A DNA stretch of 64,000 nt, from NCBI GenBank assembly GCA_019414045.1, contig DXMW01000028.1:1-64000 (forward strand). The letters are read 5' to 3'. Numbering within the stretch: the first letter of the stretch is position 1; every line of letters starts with the position of its first letter. Below are positions 43,121 to 52,400 of the stretch, one piece after another. The DNA comes from Collinsella sp. (lineage in GTDB: Bacteria; Actinomycetota; Coriobacteriia; Coriobacteriales; Coriobacteriaceae). The position numbers and the translations under genes were made by a program. The notes under the pieces are model-generated. The model saw nothing but the letters and a program-made list of their open reading frames with translations. It had not been told where the DNA came from and did no database searches.

Positions 43121-43564
43121 TCACCTTAGCTTGTCGAGCTCTTGCAGAAACTCATCGACGTCTTTGAAATCGCGGTAGACCGAGGCAAAGCGGATGTACG
43201 CAACCTTGTCGATCTTGGCCAAGCGCTTGAGCACCATGTCACCCAACTCATGGGACGTGACGGCCGTCAGCGTGCGAGAGCGCAGCTCGACCTCGATGTC
43301 ATCGATAATCTCATTGAGCTTCTTAGTGTCGATATCGCGCTTGATGGTGGCTCGCATCAAGCCGACGAGCAGCTTATTGCGATCGAACCGCTGCTTGGTT
43401 CCGTCTGACTTAATGACCTCGATAGGGTCCTCGCATCGCTCGAACGTTGTAAAGCGGTAGTTACACGAGCAACATTCGCGACGACGCTTAATGGTGTTAT
43501 TTGACTCCTGCATACGGGAATCAACGACGCGGGTATGTGCCTTGCCGCATTTGGGACAGCGCAT
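43121..43564 (-). CDS. nrdR: Transcriptional repressor NrdR
   Basis: The 147-residue regulator of ribonucleotide reductase genes has an N-terminal zinc ribbon, MRCPKCGKAHTRVVDSR and ECCSCNYRFTTFER, with four ligand cysteines. An ATP-cone domain (IKSDGTKQRFDRNKLLVGLMRA) senses ATP/dATP. GAGGAGGTACC precedes the ATG. Pairing with dut links deoxynucleotide supply and dUTP removal. Confidence 0.97.
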   Translation of the reverse strand: MRCPKCGKAHTRVVDSRMQESNNTIKRRRECCSCNYRFTTFERCEDPIEVIKSDGTKQRFDRNKLLVGLMRATIKRDIDTKKLNEIIDDIEVELRSRTLTAVTSHELGDMVLKRLAKIDKVAYIRFASVYRDFKDVDEFLQELDKLR

Positions 43565-43615
43565 GGTACCTCCTCTTAAACGATAACAAGGGTACCATGC
43601 GCAGCGCGATAATGA

Positions 43616-44068
43616 TTACGAACGATCAGGAACCTTAAGATGCGCACCGGCGGCGAGCGAACCATGCTCCAGATGATTGACGCTACGGATCATGTCGGAA
43701 GTCTCTTGCGTGGAAAGGCCTTCGATTGGATATTCCTCGGCAAGCGACCAAAGAGAATCGCCAGGCTGAACGCGAATGGTCTCGTAGGTAATGTTGGAAA
43801 CGGACTCGGCATACGCGGCGTGACGAGCGCTAAAGACCGACATAGCGAGGACAAAGAAGAGCGTAAGCGCAACGGCGACGGCGACAATCGTCGGAACCTT
43901 CGGGGCAACGCGGGCCGGCGCGACTACAGCCTGCTGATTGCGCGCAGGCTTTACGGTCAAAGGCTGAAAGCCGGAGCGGCCACCCTGAACAACCGTAAAA
44001 GTGGGTTCTGCAGGCGTCTCGAGCTTAAGGGCGAGGTTTCCCTGGACCATATTCGTTACGTTCATCAT
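43616..44068 (-). CDS. LysM membrane protein divergent from lexA (YneA/DivS-like)
   Basis: The 150-residue protein has a cytoplasmic tail of about 55 residues, one transmembrane helix (VPTIVAVAVALTLFFVLAMSV) and a C-terminal LysM domain (VQPGDSLWSLAEEYP). GAGGAGAAC precedes the start region. It is divergent from lexA with LexA boxes between them, the same layout as SOS-induced division inhibitors such as YneA (Bacillus) and DivS (Corynebacterium). That role is inferred from context. Confidence 0.85.
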   Translation of the reverse strand: MMNVTNMVQGNLALKLETPAEPTFTVVQGGRSGFQPLTVKPARNQQAVVAPARVAPKVPTIVAVAVALTLFFVLAMSVFSARHAAYAESVSNITYETIRVQPGDSLWSLAEEYPIEGLSTQETSDMIRSVNHLEHGSLAAGAHLKVPDRS

Positions 44069-44136
44069 GTTCTCCTCTCGCGTGTTTTGCTGAGAACAGT
44101 TTTATCAAGCCGCGCGGACAAAAATGTCTAGCGCGA

Positions 44137-44148
44137 GAACGAATGTTC
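44137..44148. promoter_or_regulatory. LexA box 1
   Basis: GAACGAATGTTC, a perfect GAAC-N4-GTTC operator, between the LysM gene and lexA. Confidence 0.85.
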
Positions 44149-44164
44149 GGTTATTATTATCTTC

Positions 44165-44176
44165 GAACAGTTGTTC
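44165..44176. promoter_or_regulatory. LexA box 2
   Basis: GAACAGTTGTTC, a perfect box, preceded by C, 28 bp from the first. Confidence 0.85.
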
Positions 44177-44192
44177 CTGTCAAGCAAAATTC

Positions 44193-44204
44193 GAACATTT
44201 GTTT
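44193..44204. promoter_or_regulatory. LexA box 3
   Basis: GAACATTTGTTT, one mismatch, again 28 bp from the previous box, so the three are equally spaced. Confidence 0.7.
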
Positions 44205-44228
44205 GACATGGGTAGAGAGGATGCCCTG

Positions 44229-44873
44229 ATGGCTCGCAAAATTACCAAGCGTCAGCAGCAAATTTACGACTTCATCAAGGAATATCAGCAGGAGAAGGGT
44301 TATCCGCCCAGCGTGCGCGAGATGGCTTCTGCCGTGGGCCTTTCCTCCCCCAGCACCGTGCACGCCCATCTCTCTGCCCTGGAGGCGCGCGGGCTACTCA
44401 AGCGCGATGCCACCAAACCGCGCGCCCTGGAACTCTTTAACGAGGATGGTTCCTCTGTCTCAATTTCTAAATCTGACGAGCCCACCGCACCTCGCGGAAC
44501 GGTCTCGCTACCGCTCGTTGGTCGCGTCGCGGCTGGGATTCCCATTCTGGCCGAGCAGAATATCGAAGACACGTTTACTATCCCGACCGAAATCGCCACT
44601 GATCAGGGTTCCTTTATCCTTGAGGTGCATGGGAGCTCAATGATCAATGTCGGCATCTTCAATGGCGATTACATCATCGTCCGTGAACAAAAGAGTGCCA
44701 TGAACGGCGAAATTGTCGTGGCCATGATTGATGGTTCGGCGACCGTCAAGACGTTCTACAAGGAGCAGGGGCGTGTGCGCTTGCAGCCCGAGAACGACAC
44801 CATGGAACCTATCTATGCAACGAATCCCGTTATCCTGGGCAAAGTCGTCGGCTTGATGCGCCGGTTCTCGTAA
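44229..44873 (+). CDS. lexA: LexA repressor
   Basis: The 214-residue repressor of the SOS response has a winged-helix DNA-binding domain (about 1-70: KRQQQIYDFIKEYQQEKGYPPS, GLSSPSTVHAHLSALE). The self-cleavage site is Ala-Gly in VAAGIPIL, the catalytic Ser in HGSSMINVG and the Lys in ATVKTF. ATG 44229 follows GAGAGG; the longer frame starts inside the operator region. It likely represses itself, the divergent LysM gene and recA. Confidence 0.97.
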   Translation: MARKITKRQQQIYDFIKEYQQEKGYPPSVREMASAVGLSSPSTVHAHLSALEARGLLKRDATKPRALELFNEDGSSVSISKSDEPTAPRGTVSLPLVGRVAAGIPILAEQNIEDTFTIPTEIATDQGSFILEVHGSSMINVGIFNGDYIIVREQKSAMNGEIVVAMIDGSATVKTFYKEQGRVRLQPENDTMEPIYATNPVILGKVVGLMRRFS

Positions 44874-45577
44874 TGCAAAAACGCATAACCATATTTGATA
44901 CCGTCCGCGGGTTTACGATGATTTCTATGGCAGGTTTTCACGCTTGCTATGATCTCGCCTACCTGTACGGCTGGGATATGCCCTGGTTTACCCAGTCAGT
45001 CTTTCAAGACATCTGGCGTGCCAGCATCAGCTGGGTATTTTTGTTTATCGCCGGTTGGATGTGCACCCTTTCGCGCAACAATATCAAACGTGCCGCCAAA
45101 TACGCCTTAGCAGCACTCGTTGTCTGGTTGGCAACAACACTTGTCTCAGTCGACGATTCGGTTAATTTTGGCATCATCTACTGCATGGCCGCATGCACCG
45201 GCATCGTAGCGTTGACCGATCCCGTCCTTAAGAAGATAACGGCGAGATGGGGCATGCCCCTATGCCTTATGTTGTTCGCCCTCACCTGGAGCATCCCCAA
45301 AACGATCTACCCTGTCCCCTACCTAGCGTGGCTGGGATTTCCGAGCCCTGGGTTTATCTCAGGTGATTACTACCCCATCATCCCGTTTATCTTTATGTAT
45401 CTTGCAGGATACTTCGCCGCACACATAGCGCAGGGAATCGATAAGACCGTCCCTAGCTGGGCCTACGCCAACCCCCTGCCGGCGCTCGCCAGCCTTGGAC
45501 GTCACGCTCTCCCCTTTTATCTGCTGCATCAGCCCATCATTCTGGGCATTTTGGAGCTCGTCTACTCGGTGCGATAA
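44873..45577 (+). CDS. Heparan-alpha-glucosaminide N-acetyltransferase-like membrane protein (DUF1624)
   Basis: The 234-residue protein has about seven hydrophobic segments. The N-terminal FDTVRGFTMISMAGFHACYDL and the WRASISWVFLFIAGWM segment are typical of the acyltransferase-related DUF1624 family. It overlaps the lexA stop by 1 bp (TAATG), so it is cotranslated with lexA, and its 3' end overlaps that of hflX by 16 bp. Substrate unknown; envelope sugar acylation is possible. An SOS link would be unusual. Confidence 0.85.
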   Translation: MQKRITIFDTVRGFTMISMAGFHACYDLAYLYGWDMPWFTQSVFQDIWRASISWVFLFIAGWMCTLSRNNIKRAAKYALAALVVWLATTLVSVDDSVNFGIIYCMAACTGIVALTDPVLKKITARWGMPLCLMLFALTWSIPKTIYPVPYLAWLGFPSPGFISGDYYPIIPFIFMYLAGYFAAHIAQGIDKTVPSWAYANPLPALASLGRHALPFYLLHQPIILGILELVYSVR

Positions 45578-46851
45578 CGCTCGAGCCGCGGTGCAATACG
45601 AGCCGGCAACTTCGCCACAATGCGAACGCCGTCCTCGAGATATTCCTCATGCAGAAGTGTTCCCTGCTCATGCACCAGCGTGATGAGAGCGCCCTCGCGA
45701 TACGGGATATCAGCGGAGAGCAACACATCGGTGGCAGCTGCCTCACGAGCAATCCGGTCGACGAGATCGTCGAGCCCCTCGCCCGTTTGGGCCGAGAACA
45801 GAACGGCCTCCGGATAGCGACGACGGAAACTCAATCGATCGACGCTATCGAGAAGATCGATTTTATTGAATACGGTCAGCGTTAAACGCTCTCCGGCGCC
45901 AATCTCATCAAGCACGCGGTCGACAGCCTCCAGCTGCCGCTCATAGTCCTCGTCAGACGCATCTACGACTTTGAGAATTAGATCGGCACCCAAAACCTCG
46001 GACAGCGTCGATTTAAAGGCATCGACCAGACCATGCGGCAGCTTTTGAATAAAGCCGACGGTATCGGTAATCGTCATGCCGCGACCGCCGGGCAGACGAT
46101 ACGAACGCGTCGTCGGGTCGAGCGTAGCAAACAGCTTGTCCTGCGAAAGTACCGTAGAGCCGGTCAGACGATTGAGTAACGTCGATTTACCGGCATTGGT
46201 ATAACCGGCTAACGCGACGCGAAACGCCGGGGACTCAATGCGACTCTTGGATTGAACATCGCGACGCTGTTCAACCTGCTTGAGCTCACGACGAAGCGCA
46301 GCGATCTTATTACGAATGAGGCGACGGTCGACCTCGAGCTGACTTTCGCCCTGACCAAAACGTGAGCCGATGCCGCCGCGCGTCTGCTCCTTGGCGAGAT
46401 GGCTCCACATGCCACGCAGGCGAGGCAACAAATATTGAAGTTGTGCCAGCTGTACCTGCAGGCGTCCCTCACGCGTCTGAGCATGCAGGCCAAAGATATC
46501 CAGGATCAGTGCTGTACGATCGATAATCTTTACCGGCTCACCCACGGCTTTCTCCAAATAGGATTGCTGCGAGGGGGTCAGGTCGTCGTCAAAAATAACG
46601 ACATCGGCATCCATGCGATGCACCAGGCCGCACAGCTCTTCAACCTTACCGGAACCGATAAACGATTTAGGATACGGCTTTACCAAACGCTGCGACAAGC
46701 GTGCCACGCACCGGGCACCAGCTGTGTGGGCAAGACGCTCCAGCTCATCAAGCGAGCGATCGAGCGGCCATGCATTGTCGCGCCACTCAACACCAACTAA
46801 AATGGCACGCTCGGGCTCGGGTGCCGTGGGAACAAGGGGGAAACGGGCCAT
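45562..46851 (-). CDS. hflX: GTPase HflX
   Basis: The 429-residue ribosome-associated GTPase has an N-terminal HflX domain with DDDLTPSQQSYLEKAVG and AQLQYLLPRLRGMW, including the conserved Gly-rich segment TRGGIGSRFGQGESQLEVDRR. The G domain has GYTNAGKST, DTVGFIQKLPHGLV and NKID. It splits or rescues stalled 70S ribosomes. It shares a base with the end of miaA, the same miaA-hflX coupling as in many bacteria. Confidence 0.97.
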   Translation of the reverse strand: MARFPLVPTAPEPERAILVGVEWRDNAWPLDRSLDELERLAHTAGARCVARLSQRLVKPYPKSFIGSGKVEELCGLVHRMDADVVIFDDDLTPSQQSYLEKAVGEPVKIIDRTALILDIFGLHAQTREGRLQVQLAQLQYLLPRLRGMWSHLAKEQTRGGIGSRFGQGESQLEVDRRLIRNKIAALRRELKQVEQRRDVQSKSRIESPAFRVALAGYTNAGKSTLLNRLTGSTVLSQDKLFATLDPTTRSYRLPGGRGMTITDTVGFIQKLPHGLVDAFKSTLSEVLGADLILKVVDASDEDYERQLEAVDRVLDEIGAGERLTLTVFNKIDLLDSVDRLSFRRRYPEAVLFSAQTGEGLDDLVDRIAREAAATDVLLSADIPYREGALITLVHEQGTLLHEEYLEDGVRIVAKLPARIAPRLERYRTE

Positions 46852-47789
46852 TAGGCAGCCTCAATACGATGCAGGATATCCTCAACGACCTCATCGATCG
46901 TACATTCATCCATATCAAACCACACGATACGGTCATCGCGCTTAAACCACGAAAGCTGACGCTTGGCATAACGACGCGAACGCATCTTAATGAGTTCGCG
47001 AGCCTCATCCATGCTCATCACGCCATTGAAAGCATCAATGATCTCTTTATAGCCAATTGCCTGCATCGACGTCAGGGAATCTCCCAGCCCCTGGCCCATA
47101 AGACCGCGGACCTCATCGACAAGACCCTGCTCAAACATCAGATCGACGCGCTGGTTAATGCGCTCGTAGAGCACCTCGCGATTACGCGTCAGACCAAACC
47201 ATAGGGCATGATAATGCTCGTGCGGAACACTAAACTGCGACTTTTGCTGCGCATAGGAGACGCCATCATCATGCATCTCGAGCGCACGAATCACACGGCG
47301 CACGTTATGGGGATGAATAACAGCAGCCGATTCTGGATCGCGCTCGGCAAGCAAGGCATGCAGTTCTTCCTCGCCAATACGCTCGGCAAGCTCCTGATAG
47401 CCCGCACGACGATCGTCCTCAAGTTCACCCGAGGGAAAGTCCATCTCATCGAGGGCGGCCTTGAGATACAGCCCCGTACCTCCGCAAAAAACCGGCAGGC
47501 AACCCGAACCAAGGAGACGTTCAACATGCGCGCGAGCGTCGGCCTGATAAAGCGCAGCAGAATATGCCGCACCCGGCTCTACGATGTCGACGAGACGCAG
47601 CGGCGCCGTGCACTCATCGGGCGCCATCTTTGCGGTACCGATGTCCATGCCGCGATAGATTTGCATCGCATCGCACGACAACACTTCGGACGAAAGACGA
47701 GCTGCCAAACGGTCGGCAACATCACTCTTACCAACCGCCGTCGGACCGACGATCGCAACGGCGGAAAGACCTGCCCCGGGAGAAACCAT
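46851..47789 (-). CDS. miaA: tRNA dimethylallyltransferase
   Basis: The 312-residue enzyme prenylates A37 of tRNAs reading UNN codons. It has P-loop GPTAVGKS, LSCDAMQIYRGMDIGTAK, and PVFCGGTGLYLKA. It directly follows miaB, whose product methylthiolates the same base, so both steps of ms2i6A37 synthesis are in one operon. Confidence 0.97.
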   Translation of the reverse strand: MVSPGAGLSAVAIVGPTAVGKSDVADRLAARLSSEVLSCDAMQIYRGMDIGTAKMAPDECTAPLRLVDIVEPGAAYSAALYQADARAHVERLLGSGCLPVFCGGTGLYLKAALDEMDFPSGELEDDRRAGYQELAERIGEEELHALLAERDPESAAVIHPHNVRRVIRALEMHDDGVSYAQQKSQFSVPHEHYHALWFGLTRNREVLYERINQRVDLMFEQGLVDEVRGLMGQGLGDSLTSMQAIGYKEIIDAFNGVMSMDEARELIKMRSRRYAKRQLSWFKRDDRIVWFDMDECTIDEVVEDILHRIEAA

Positions 47790-49159
47790 TAGCGCGGCTC
47801 GCCCACAACGGAGCCGGACAAATACCAGGTCTTGGCAACGTCAACGTCAACATCAACGATCTTACCAACAAGCTGATCGATGCTGTAACCCTCGGGGATA
47901 GGCGCATGCACGGTCTGATTCTTGGGACTCTTGCCCAGCAGGACCGCGTCGTTCTTTTTACTCGTTCCCTCAATGAGCGCCGGAACCACAGTATGAAGCT
48001 CACCCTGGTTATACTCGTGTGCCGTGGTCTCGATAACCTTAACCAGACGGTTGAAACGCTCGAGAATAACCTCATGCGGCGTAGGATCGTCAATCTCGGC
48101 GGCCGGGGTACCGGCGCGCTTGGAATAGATGAAGGTATAGGCCTGAGCATAGCGGACCGTCTCGGCAAGTGAGAGCGTCTGCTCAAAGTCTTCTTCAGTC
48201 TCACCCGGGAAGCCAACGATAATGTCGGTCGAGAGCGCGATATCGGGCATGCGGTTGCGAATGCGATCGACAAGGCCCAGATAGTCCTCGCGTGTATAAC
48301 GGCGATTCATCTCTTTGAGGATCCGCGTCGAACCTGACTGGACGGCCAAGTGCAGCTGCGGCATAACGGCAGGCGTCTCGGCCATGGCGTCGATGGTCTC
48401 GGGCAACAGGTCCTTGGGATGCGAAGACGTAAAGAAGATGCGCTCCACGCCCGTATCGCCCACGGCACGCAGCAAATCGGCAAAACGCGGCTTGCCAAAC
48501 AGATCGCGACCATATGAGTTAACGTTTTGGCCCAGCAGCGTAATCTCACGCACGCCCTGGCGCACCAAACCGGTCACCTCGTCGACAATCTCCTCGAAGG
48601 GGCGGCTCTTTTCGCGACCGCGCACGTACGGCACGATGCAATAGGTGCAGAAATTATTGCAGCCCGTCATGATGGGCACCCAGGCGTGATACTGAGTCTC
48701 GCGATGCCACGGCATGCTCATGGCATCCGTATCCTCATGCTCATTGGTGCGGATATGACGCTTACCATCAAGGAACGCCTCGGCAATGAGCTCGGCCACA
48801 TGTGCAATGGAATGCGTGCCAAAGATGACATTCACGTTATCGACGTTGGTGAGCAGGCCCTCGCCATCGCGCTGCGCGATGCAACCGCCAACGGCAACCA
48901 CGCGCTTGCCCGAAGGCGAAGGCGGCAGGCTTTTGCAGGAATTGCACTGCCCGTACAGACGAGTATCGGCGGCCTCGCGCACGCAGCACGTCATGAAGAC
49001 AACGATATCGGCATGCGCGGGATCGAGCGCCATGAGGCAGCCATACGAATCAAGCAGACCGCTCACACGCTCGGAGTCGTGCTGATTCATCTGGCAGCCA
49101 AAGGTGCGGATAAAGTAGGTTTTACCGGCAAGAATATCGCGTACGAAACGCTGGTCCAT
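47789..49159 (-). CDS. miaB: tRNA-2-methylthio-N6-dimethylallyladenosine synthase
   Basis: The 456-residue radical-SAM enzyme has the N-terminal cluster region with FGCQMNQHDSE and MTCCVREAADTRLYG. The radical-SAM CxxxCxxC is CNNFCTYC, and a C-terminal TRAM domain is present. ATG 49159 follows TTAGGACTTATGCAC; starts at 49165 or 49192 are possible. The stop shares one base with the start of miaA. Confidence 0.96.
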   Translation of the reverse strand: MDQRFVRDILAGKTYFIRTFGCQMNQHDSERVSGLLDSYGCLMALDPAHADIVVFMTCCVREAADTRLYGQCNSCKSLPPSPSGKRVVAVGGCIAQRDGEGLLTNVDNVNVIFGTHSIAHVAELIAEAFLDGKRHIRTNEHEDTDAMSMPWHRETQYHAWVPIMTGCNNFCTYCIVPYVRGREKSRPFEEIVDEVTGLVRQGVREITLLGQNVNSYGRDLFGKPRFADLLRAVGDTGVERIFFTSSHPKDLLPETIDAMAETPAVMPQLHLAVQSGSTRILKEMNRRYTREDYLGLVDRIRNRMPDIALSTDIIVGFPGETEEDFEQTLSLAETVRYAQAYTFIYSKRAGTPAAEIDDPTPHEVILERFNRLVKVIETTAHEYNQGELHTVVPALIEGTSKKNDAVLLGKSPKNQTVHAPIPEGYSIDQLVGKIVDVDVDVAKTWYLSGSVVGEPR

Positions 49160-49204
49160 GTGCATAAGTCCTAACGATGGGGAGCGAAACAAGGCAAGCA
49201 GAAG

Positions 49205-49522
49205 CTATGCCACAGGCTTAACATCATCCATGACGACGTTATCCATAGCAGCTCGATTGATCTGGTGAACGTAGATAGAAAGGCGGATGGCCGTGCGCGA
49301 CTCCCCGTTAATGAGGATGTCGGAGAACACGGGCGCGCAGGAAATATCAAAACCGGTTGGAATCAAAAAACCGCGCGCGATAGCAACGGCCTTAATGGCC
49401 TGGTTGACGGCACCGGCGCCGACACACTGGATGTTGACGGGCACACCATCCTTGACCATGCCGGCGATGGCGCCGGCAACGGACGCGGGCGATGATTTGC
49501 TTGATACCTTCAGGCAATCCAT
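49205..49522 (-). CDS. spoVS: Stage V sporulation protein S homologue
   Basis: The 105-residue protein begins MDCLKVSSKSSPASVAGAIAG, and AVNQAIKAVAIARGFLIP identifies the SpoVS (Alba-fold) family. Typical SpoVS is about 86 residues; here a C-terminal extension of about 18 residues is present. AGGAGTTTCTTC precedes ATG 49522. It lies in the rny operon, as in sporulating Firmicutes, although Coriobacteriia are not known to form spores. Confidence 0.92.
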   Translation of the reverse strand: MDCLKVSSKSSPASVAGAIAGMVKDGVPVNIQCVGAGAVNQAIKAVAIARGFLIPTGFDISCAPVFSDILINGESRTAIRLSIYVHQINRAAMDNVVMDDVKPVA

Positions 49523-49596
49523 GAAGAAACTCCTGCATTTAAAAGTACGTTTTAACTGCAATAACTGTATCGTACCGAGTGGACTCGGTAAAGGCA

Positions 49597-50682
49597 CTAT
49601 TCCTCTTTGGCAAGATCAAAGGTCACGGTGATTCGATCACGCGAAACACGGATCTTTGGGTCGCCGCAAAGGTTGAGATAGTACCGGGCGGCAAGGTCAT
49701 TAAAGTCGCGTTCCACAGCGCGCGAAAACTGTGCCATGTCATCCTTGGCAATACGTAGCCCGCGACGATCCTTCGCGAGATCGACAGGAGCCGGCGCATG
49801 CGAGGACGAATCACGCTCGCGCAGCAGACGCGCGGTCACACCGCGAACGGGCTTAATCTGCCCTGCCAAAATGCGATGGGCCGTGCGCTCGGACATCTCA
49901 AGACCCAAACCCGAACAAATACGGATAAAGTCCTCGGCATCAGAAGCAAGGCCTAAACGATCGACAACCGGAAGCTCACTCTCGTCATCAATGAACAGGA
50001 GACGAGACGTATCGAGCCGACTTGACGCTTGAGCATAAAGGGTCGCGGCAATCTCAGACGGAGAACCAAGATAGACATCGCAACCACGCAACTCCTCGAG
50101 CGCAAACTCACAAGCAGCGCGAATAATATTATGTGGGCCGCGAGCGCAGACATAACGTCCGTCCTCATCCTTGACGGCCTGGGGCCAGCTGGACTGATCG
50201 GCACGCTCACTGAGGCGGTCGGCCGCAACGCTCACCTTGAAGGCTGAACCAAGATCGACGCCGGACGTGACCACACGGGCCTCGTCGGTGTTCTGCTTGA
50301 TCGAAAACAATGCCATGCCACGACCGTGAACGCCCCAACGGTCCATCTTCATGCTCTCGAGCTTGGAGGTAACGCGGGCATCAAAGATTCGCTCTTGCAT
50401 ATCCTGCGGAACGCCAGAACCGTTATCCAGAAAGACAAGCGTGCGAACGCCATCTTCCTTGGTCGTGGCGAGATAGACCTTGTCGGCGCCGGCATCGCGA
50501 GCATTACGGAGCATTTCGATGACGATGTCCTCGACATGCTGAATGTCGTGCTTAGCCTGGCGCCGCTCGGCCTCCGAAACGCGGAGGCGGACATACCCCT
50601 CGCCAAGGTTCTCCTCGACGCGAAGGTTGCCCTCCCCCGACATCGACGCGATAAATGAGATGAGCTCGTTCGCGTCGCTCAT
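49597..50682 (-). CDS. GHKL ATPase (MutL/HSP90-like fold), unknown role
   Basis: The 361-residue protein has an N-terminal ATP-binding fold with IEMLRNARDAGAD (N box), FLDNGSGVP (G1 box) and WGVHGRGMALFSIKQ (G2 box). No kinase His, HSP90 or MutL C-terminal domain is seen. The C-terminal part (about 190-361) is helical and charged. It starts 1 bp after rny and lies between rny and spoVS. Substrate and partner unknown; its conserved place beside rny would suggest an RNA or sporulation-derived role. Confidence 0.85.
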   Translation of the reverse strand: MSDANELISFIASMSGEGNLRVEENLGEGYVRLRVSEAERRQAKHDIQHVEDIVIEMLRNARDAGADKVYLATTKEDGVRTLVFLDNGSGVPQDMQERIFDARVTSKLESMKMDRWGVHGRGMALFSIKQNTDEARVVTSGVDLGSAFKVSVAADRLSERADQSSWPQAVKDEDGRYVCARGPHNIIRAACEFALEELRGCDVYLGSPSEIAATLYAQASSRLDTSRLLFIDDESELPVVDRLGLASDAEDFIRICSGLGLEMSERTAHRILAGQIKPVRGVTARLLRERDSSSHAPAPVDLAKDRRGLRIAKDDMAQFSRAVERDFNDLAARYYLNLCGDPKIRVSRDRITVTFDLAKEE

Positions 50683-50683
50683 G

Positions 50684-52240
50684 TTATTTAGCGATATCGA
50701 CAGCGCGGCTCTCGCGAATCACGACGACGCGCACCTGACCGGGATACTCCATCTCTTCCTCGATCTGATGGGCGATATCGTGAGCCAGGACCGTGGACTG
50801 GGCATCGGAGATCTTGTCCGGCTGGACCATGACGTGGACCTCGCGACCGGCCTGCATGGCATAGGTACGTTCGACGCCGTCATGGGAGTTGGCGATCTCC
50901 TCAAGCTTCTCAAGACGCTTGATGTAGTTCTCGGCAGACTCGCGACGGGCACCGGGGCGAGAGGCAGAGACAGCATCGGCGGCCTGCACCAGGACATCGA
51001 GCACCGTGTTGGGGTCGACATCGGCATGGTGAGCCTCAATAGCGTGGACGATAACGGGCTTCTCGCCATAACGGCGGGCAAGCTCGGCGCCGATGACGGC
51101 ATGCGGGCCCTCGACGTCGTGGTCGATTGCCTTGCCCAGGTCATGAAGCAGGCCGGCGCGCTTGGCGGTCACAACGTCCAGGCCAAGCTCGGAAGCCATC
51201 ACGCCGCACAGATCAGAGACCTCGAGGGAATGCTGAAGCACGTTCTGACCAAACGAGGTGCGGTAGCGCAGGGCACCAAGGGTCTTGACGATCTCGGGGT
51301 GCAGATCGTGGATGCCGGTATCGAAGGCAGCCTGCTCGCCAGCCTCGCGCACGCGCTGCTGAACCAGGTCGGCGGCCTTGTGATACATCTCCTCGATACG
51401 GGCAGGGTGAATGCGGCCGTCGGCGATGAGGTTCTCGAGGGCGACGCGGGCGGTCTCACGACGGACCGGGTCGAAGCTCGAAAGAACGACGGTCTCGGGC
51501 GTGTCGTCGATCACGAGGTTGACGCCGGAAACCTGCTCGAAGGTCCGGATGTTGCGACCCTCGCGACCGATGATACGGCCTTTGAGGTCATCAGAGGGAA
51601 TGTGCACGGAGGTAACGGTGACCTCGGCAGTGTGATCGGCAGCGCAGCGCTGAATCGCCAGAGACAGAATCTCCTGGGCGGTCTTGTGGCACTCGGCGCG
51701 AACCTGCTGCTCGGACTCGCGAATGATCGTGGCGGCCTCGTGGGTGACCTCGCCGCGAACCTTATCAAGGAGCTCCTTGTGCGCGTCCTCGCGGGTAAGG
51801 TCGGCGATACGCTCGAGCTCGGAGGTCTGCTTTGCGCAGAGCTCCTCGAGCTCACGGGAGCGCTTCTCGACCTGACCGGCCTGGCTGGACAGCTGATGCT
51901 CGCGCTTGTCGAGAGCGTCGTTGCGGCGATCGAGAGATTCCTCGCGCTGCATCACGCGGTTCTCGAGCGTACGAATCTCGTTCTTACGCTGCTTGTCCTC
52001 GGCCTCAGCGGCCTGCTTGTTCTTGATGATCTCCTCTTTAGCCTCGAGCAGAGCCTCTTTTTTGAGGGTCTCGGCCTGACGCTTAGCATCACCGATCAGG
52101 GACTCAGCCTGTGCGTGTGCCGACTGGATTTTTTCGTCGGCCTCGTGAAGACTACCCTGCTTGGCGGTGCGCATGTAGGCAATGGCGGCGATGGCACCCA
52201 AAACGATGCCAACGAGCGCTGCGATGATAGGCATGCTCAC
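50684..52240 (-). CDS. rny: Ribonuclease Y
   Basis: The 518-residue endoribonuclease has an N-terminal membrane anchor (about 3-20), a long coiled coil (about 30-200), a KH domain with RIIGREGRNIRTFEQVSG, and an HD domain with HSLEVSDLCG and AGLLHDLGKAIDHD. It initiates mRNA decay at the membrane. AAAAAGGAGTGAGC precedes the ATG. Transcription probably starts at a strong promoter 155-190 bp upstream. Confidence 0.97.
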   Translation of the reverse strand: MSMPIIAALVGIVLGAIAAIAYMRTAKQGSLHEADEKIQSAHAQAESLIGDAKRQAETLKKEALLEAKEEIIKNKQAAEAEDKQRKNEIRTLENRVMQREESLDRRNDALDKREHQLSSQAGQVEKRSRELEELCAKQTSELERIADLTREDAHKELLDKVRGEVTHEAATIIRESEQQVRAECHKTAQEILSLAIQRCAADHTAEVTVTSVHIPSDDLKGRIIGREGRNIRTFEQVSGVNLVIDDTPETVVLSSFDPVRRETARVALENLIADGRIHPARIEEMYHKAADLVQQRVREAGEQAAFDTGIHDLHPEIVKTLGALRYRTSFGQNVLQHSLEVSDLCGVMASELGLDVVTAKRAGLLHDLGKAIDHDVEGPHAVIGAELARRYGEKPVIVHAIEAHHADVDPNTVLDVLVQAADAVSASRPGARRESAENYIKRLEKLEEIANSHDGVERTYAMQAGREVHVMVQPDKISDAQSTVLAHDIAHQIEEEMEYPGQVRVVVIRESRAVDIAK

Positions 52241-52269
52241 TCCTTTTTATGGATTCGTTACACAACAAA

Positions 52270-52295
52270 GCGAACCGTCCTTACGAACGGCTCGC
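52270..52295 (-). promoter_or_regulatory. Hairpin in the rny leader
   Basis: On the minus strand, GCGAGCCGT pairs with ACGGTTCGC (one G-U) across an 8-base loop, followed by TTTGTTGTG. It lies about 30-55 bp before the rny start and could be an attenuator or an RNA-stability element. Confidence 0.5.
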
Positions 52296-52400
52296 GACAT
52301 TTGAGTAATATGGGCGCAGCTTATGCGGGTCGGATACAGATAAACATATAAACAAACTCATCACAGATGAGCACATATCACAAAGCAAATGACAGTGTTT

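Noticed and set aside
50543..52351. 602-residue open frame on the plus strand
   Set aside because: It is antisense to rny and the GHKL ATPase gene; it has no binding site or recognisable motif.
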